Origin: an uncultured Oscillospiraceae bacterium
GTDB taxonomy: Bacteria > Bacillota > Clostridia > Oscillospirales > Ruminococcaceae
Length of the DNA: 64,000 bases
Assembly (NCBI GenBank): GCA_949285935.1
Contig: CASEAH010000011.1
Coordinates: 24,651-88,650 of the forward strand
Direction of reading: 5' to 3'
Each line of letters opens with the position of its first letter. Positions within the stretch are counted from its first letter, which is position 1. The position numbers and the translations under genes are program-made. Shown one piece after another: positions 63,781 through 64,000 of this stretch. A model generated the notes under the pieces. It did no database searches. It saw nothing but the letters and a program-made list of their open reading frames with translations, and had not been told where the DNA came from.

Positions 63781-64000
63781 TGTACCGCCCCTCCCCATGG
63801 GATATTCTTGTCCGAAATCTCCCCTGACCGGAAAACCGCACATTCCACCCGCGCCCGCAGGGTACAGTCCAAAGCGCCCCGGTCCACGATGGTGACCCTG
63901 GCGTCCTGAACCTCCAGCCGTTCCAGGACATCCAGAACGGATGCCCGGATGGCGCGGCCATACTGGTTGATAACACTGCTGCTGATGGACAGCTCCAGCC
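63777..64000 (-). CDS. citD: Citrate lyase acyl carrier protein, C-terminal part (cut by window edge)
   Basis: The minus strand reads LELSISSSVINQYGRAIRAS at the window edge, then ERLEVQDARVTIVDRGALDC and RARVECAVFRSG, ending EISDKNIPWGGAVQ at TGA 63779-63777. This is the C-terminal part of CitD (gamma subunit); the N-terminal serine that carries the prosthetic group lies outside the window. Overlaps citE by four bases. Order citD-citE-citF is the standard one. Confidence 0.92.
   Translation of the reverse strand, partial: LELSISSSVINQYGRAIRASVLDVLERLEVQDARVTIVDRGALDCTLRARVECAVFRSGEISDKNIPWGGAVQ

Overview
The window looks like the chromosome of an anaerobic, probably gut-dwelling Clostridia member of the Oscillospiraceae type. 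Pointers are moderately high GC, strong GGAGG ribosome-binding sites, TTGACA/TATAAT promoters, a two-subunit transketolase, FMN and SAM-I riboswitches, a collagen-like surface or spore protein, DUF951 and DUF2752 proteins, and a citrate lyase cluster. This placement is inferred from gene content only.

Layout. 1-4.6 kb: an AraC-type regulator cut by the left edge, an XRE membrane regulator, and a leftward run of small genes (WYL regulator, TfoX-N, GyrI-like, GNAT-SnoaL fusion, DUF3795, SRPBCC). A divergent promoter region with a dyad operator candidate separates it from a rightward group (reductase-like, GNAT-YoaP, GNAT). 6.6-16.2 kb: a hydrolase relic, the split transketolase, a polysaccharide deacetylase, a decayed PfkB kinase, a patatin-like phospholipase, and a GntR-ABC transporter operon with a palindromic operator. 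16.2-19.6 kb: AT-rich patches with orphan ORFs and a broken DUF4236 gene on either side of a complete FMN riboswitch-ribU unit. 19.6-30 kb: SAM riboswitch-metK, collagen-like protein, recD2, comF, mreB, a 1.5-kb gene-free stretch holding a tandem array of about 155-bp units, and mltG.

30.3-42.7 kb is the leftward core operon rpoB-rpoC-rpsL-rpsG-fusA-tuf, with additional promoters ahead of rpsL and tuf. 43.4-48.6 kb carries an M18 aminopeptidase and a DUF951-prfA-Sua5-coaE-lytic transglycosylase operon. 48.7-56.5 kb has a small protein, an S1-domain protein, an Xaa-Pro aminopeptidase, a roughly 600-nt hairpin-rich gene-free region (candidate large RNA), rarA, and DUF2752-glyA. 57.2-64 kb is the citrate lyase locus: citC divergent from a CitX-CitG-riboflavin-kinase triple fusion plus yaaA, converging on citF-citE-citD, the last cut by the right edge.

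The strongest novelty candidates are the triple fusion at 58.5-60.3 kb, the tandem repeat array at 27.4-27.9 kb with compensatory changes in a shared hairpin, and the hairpin-rich duplicated region at 52.4-53.1 kb. No tRNA, rRNA, CRISPR array, intact transposase or replication origin was recognised.
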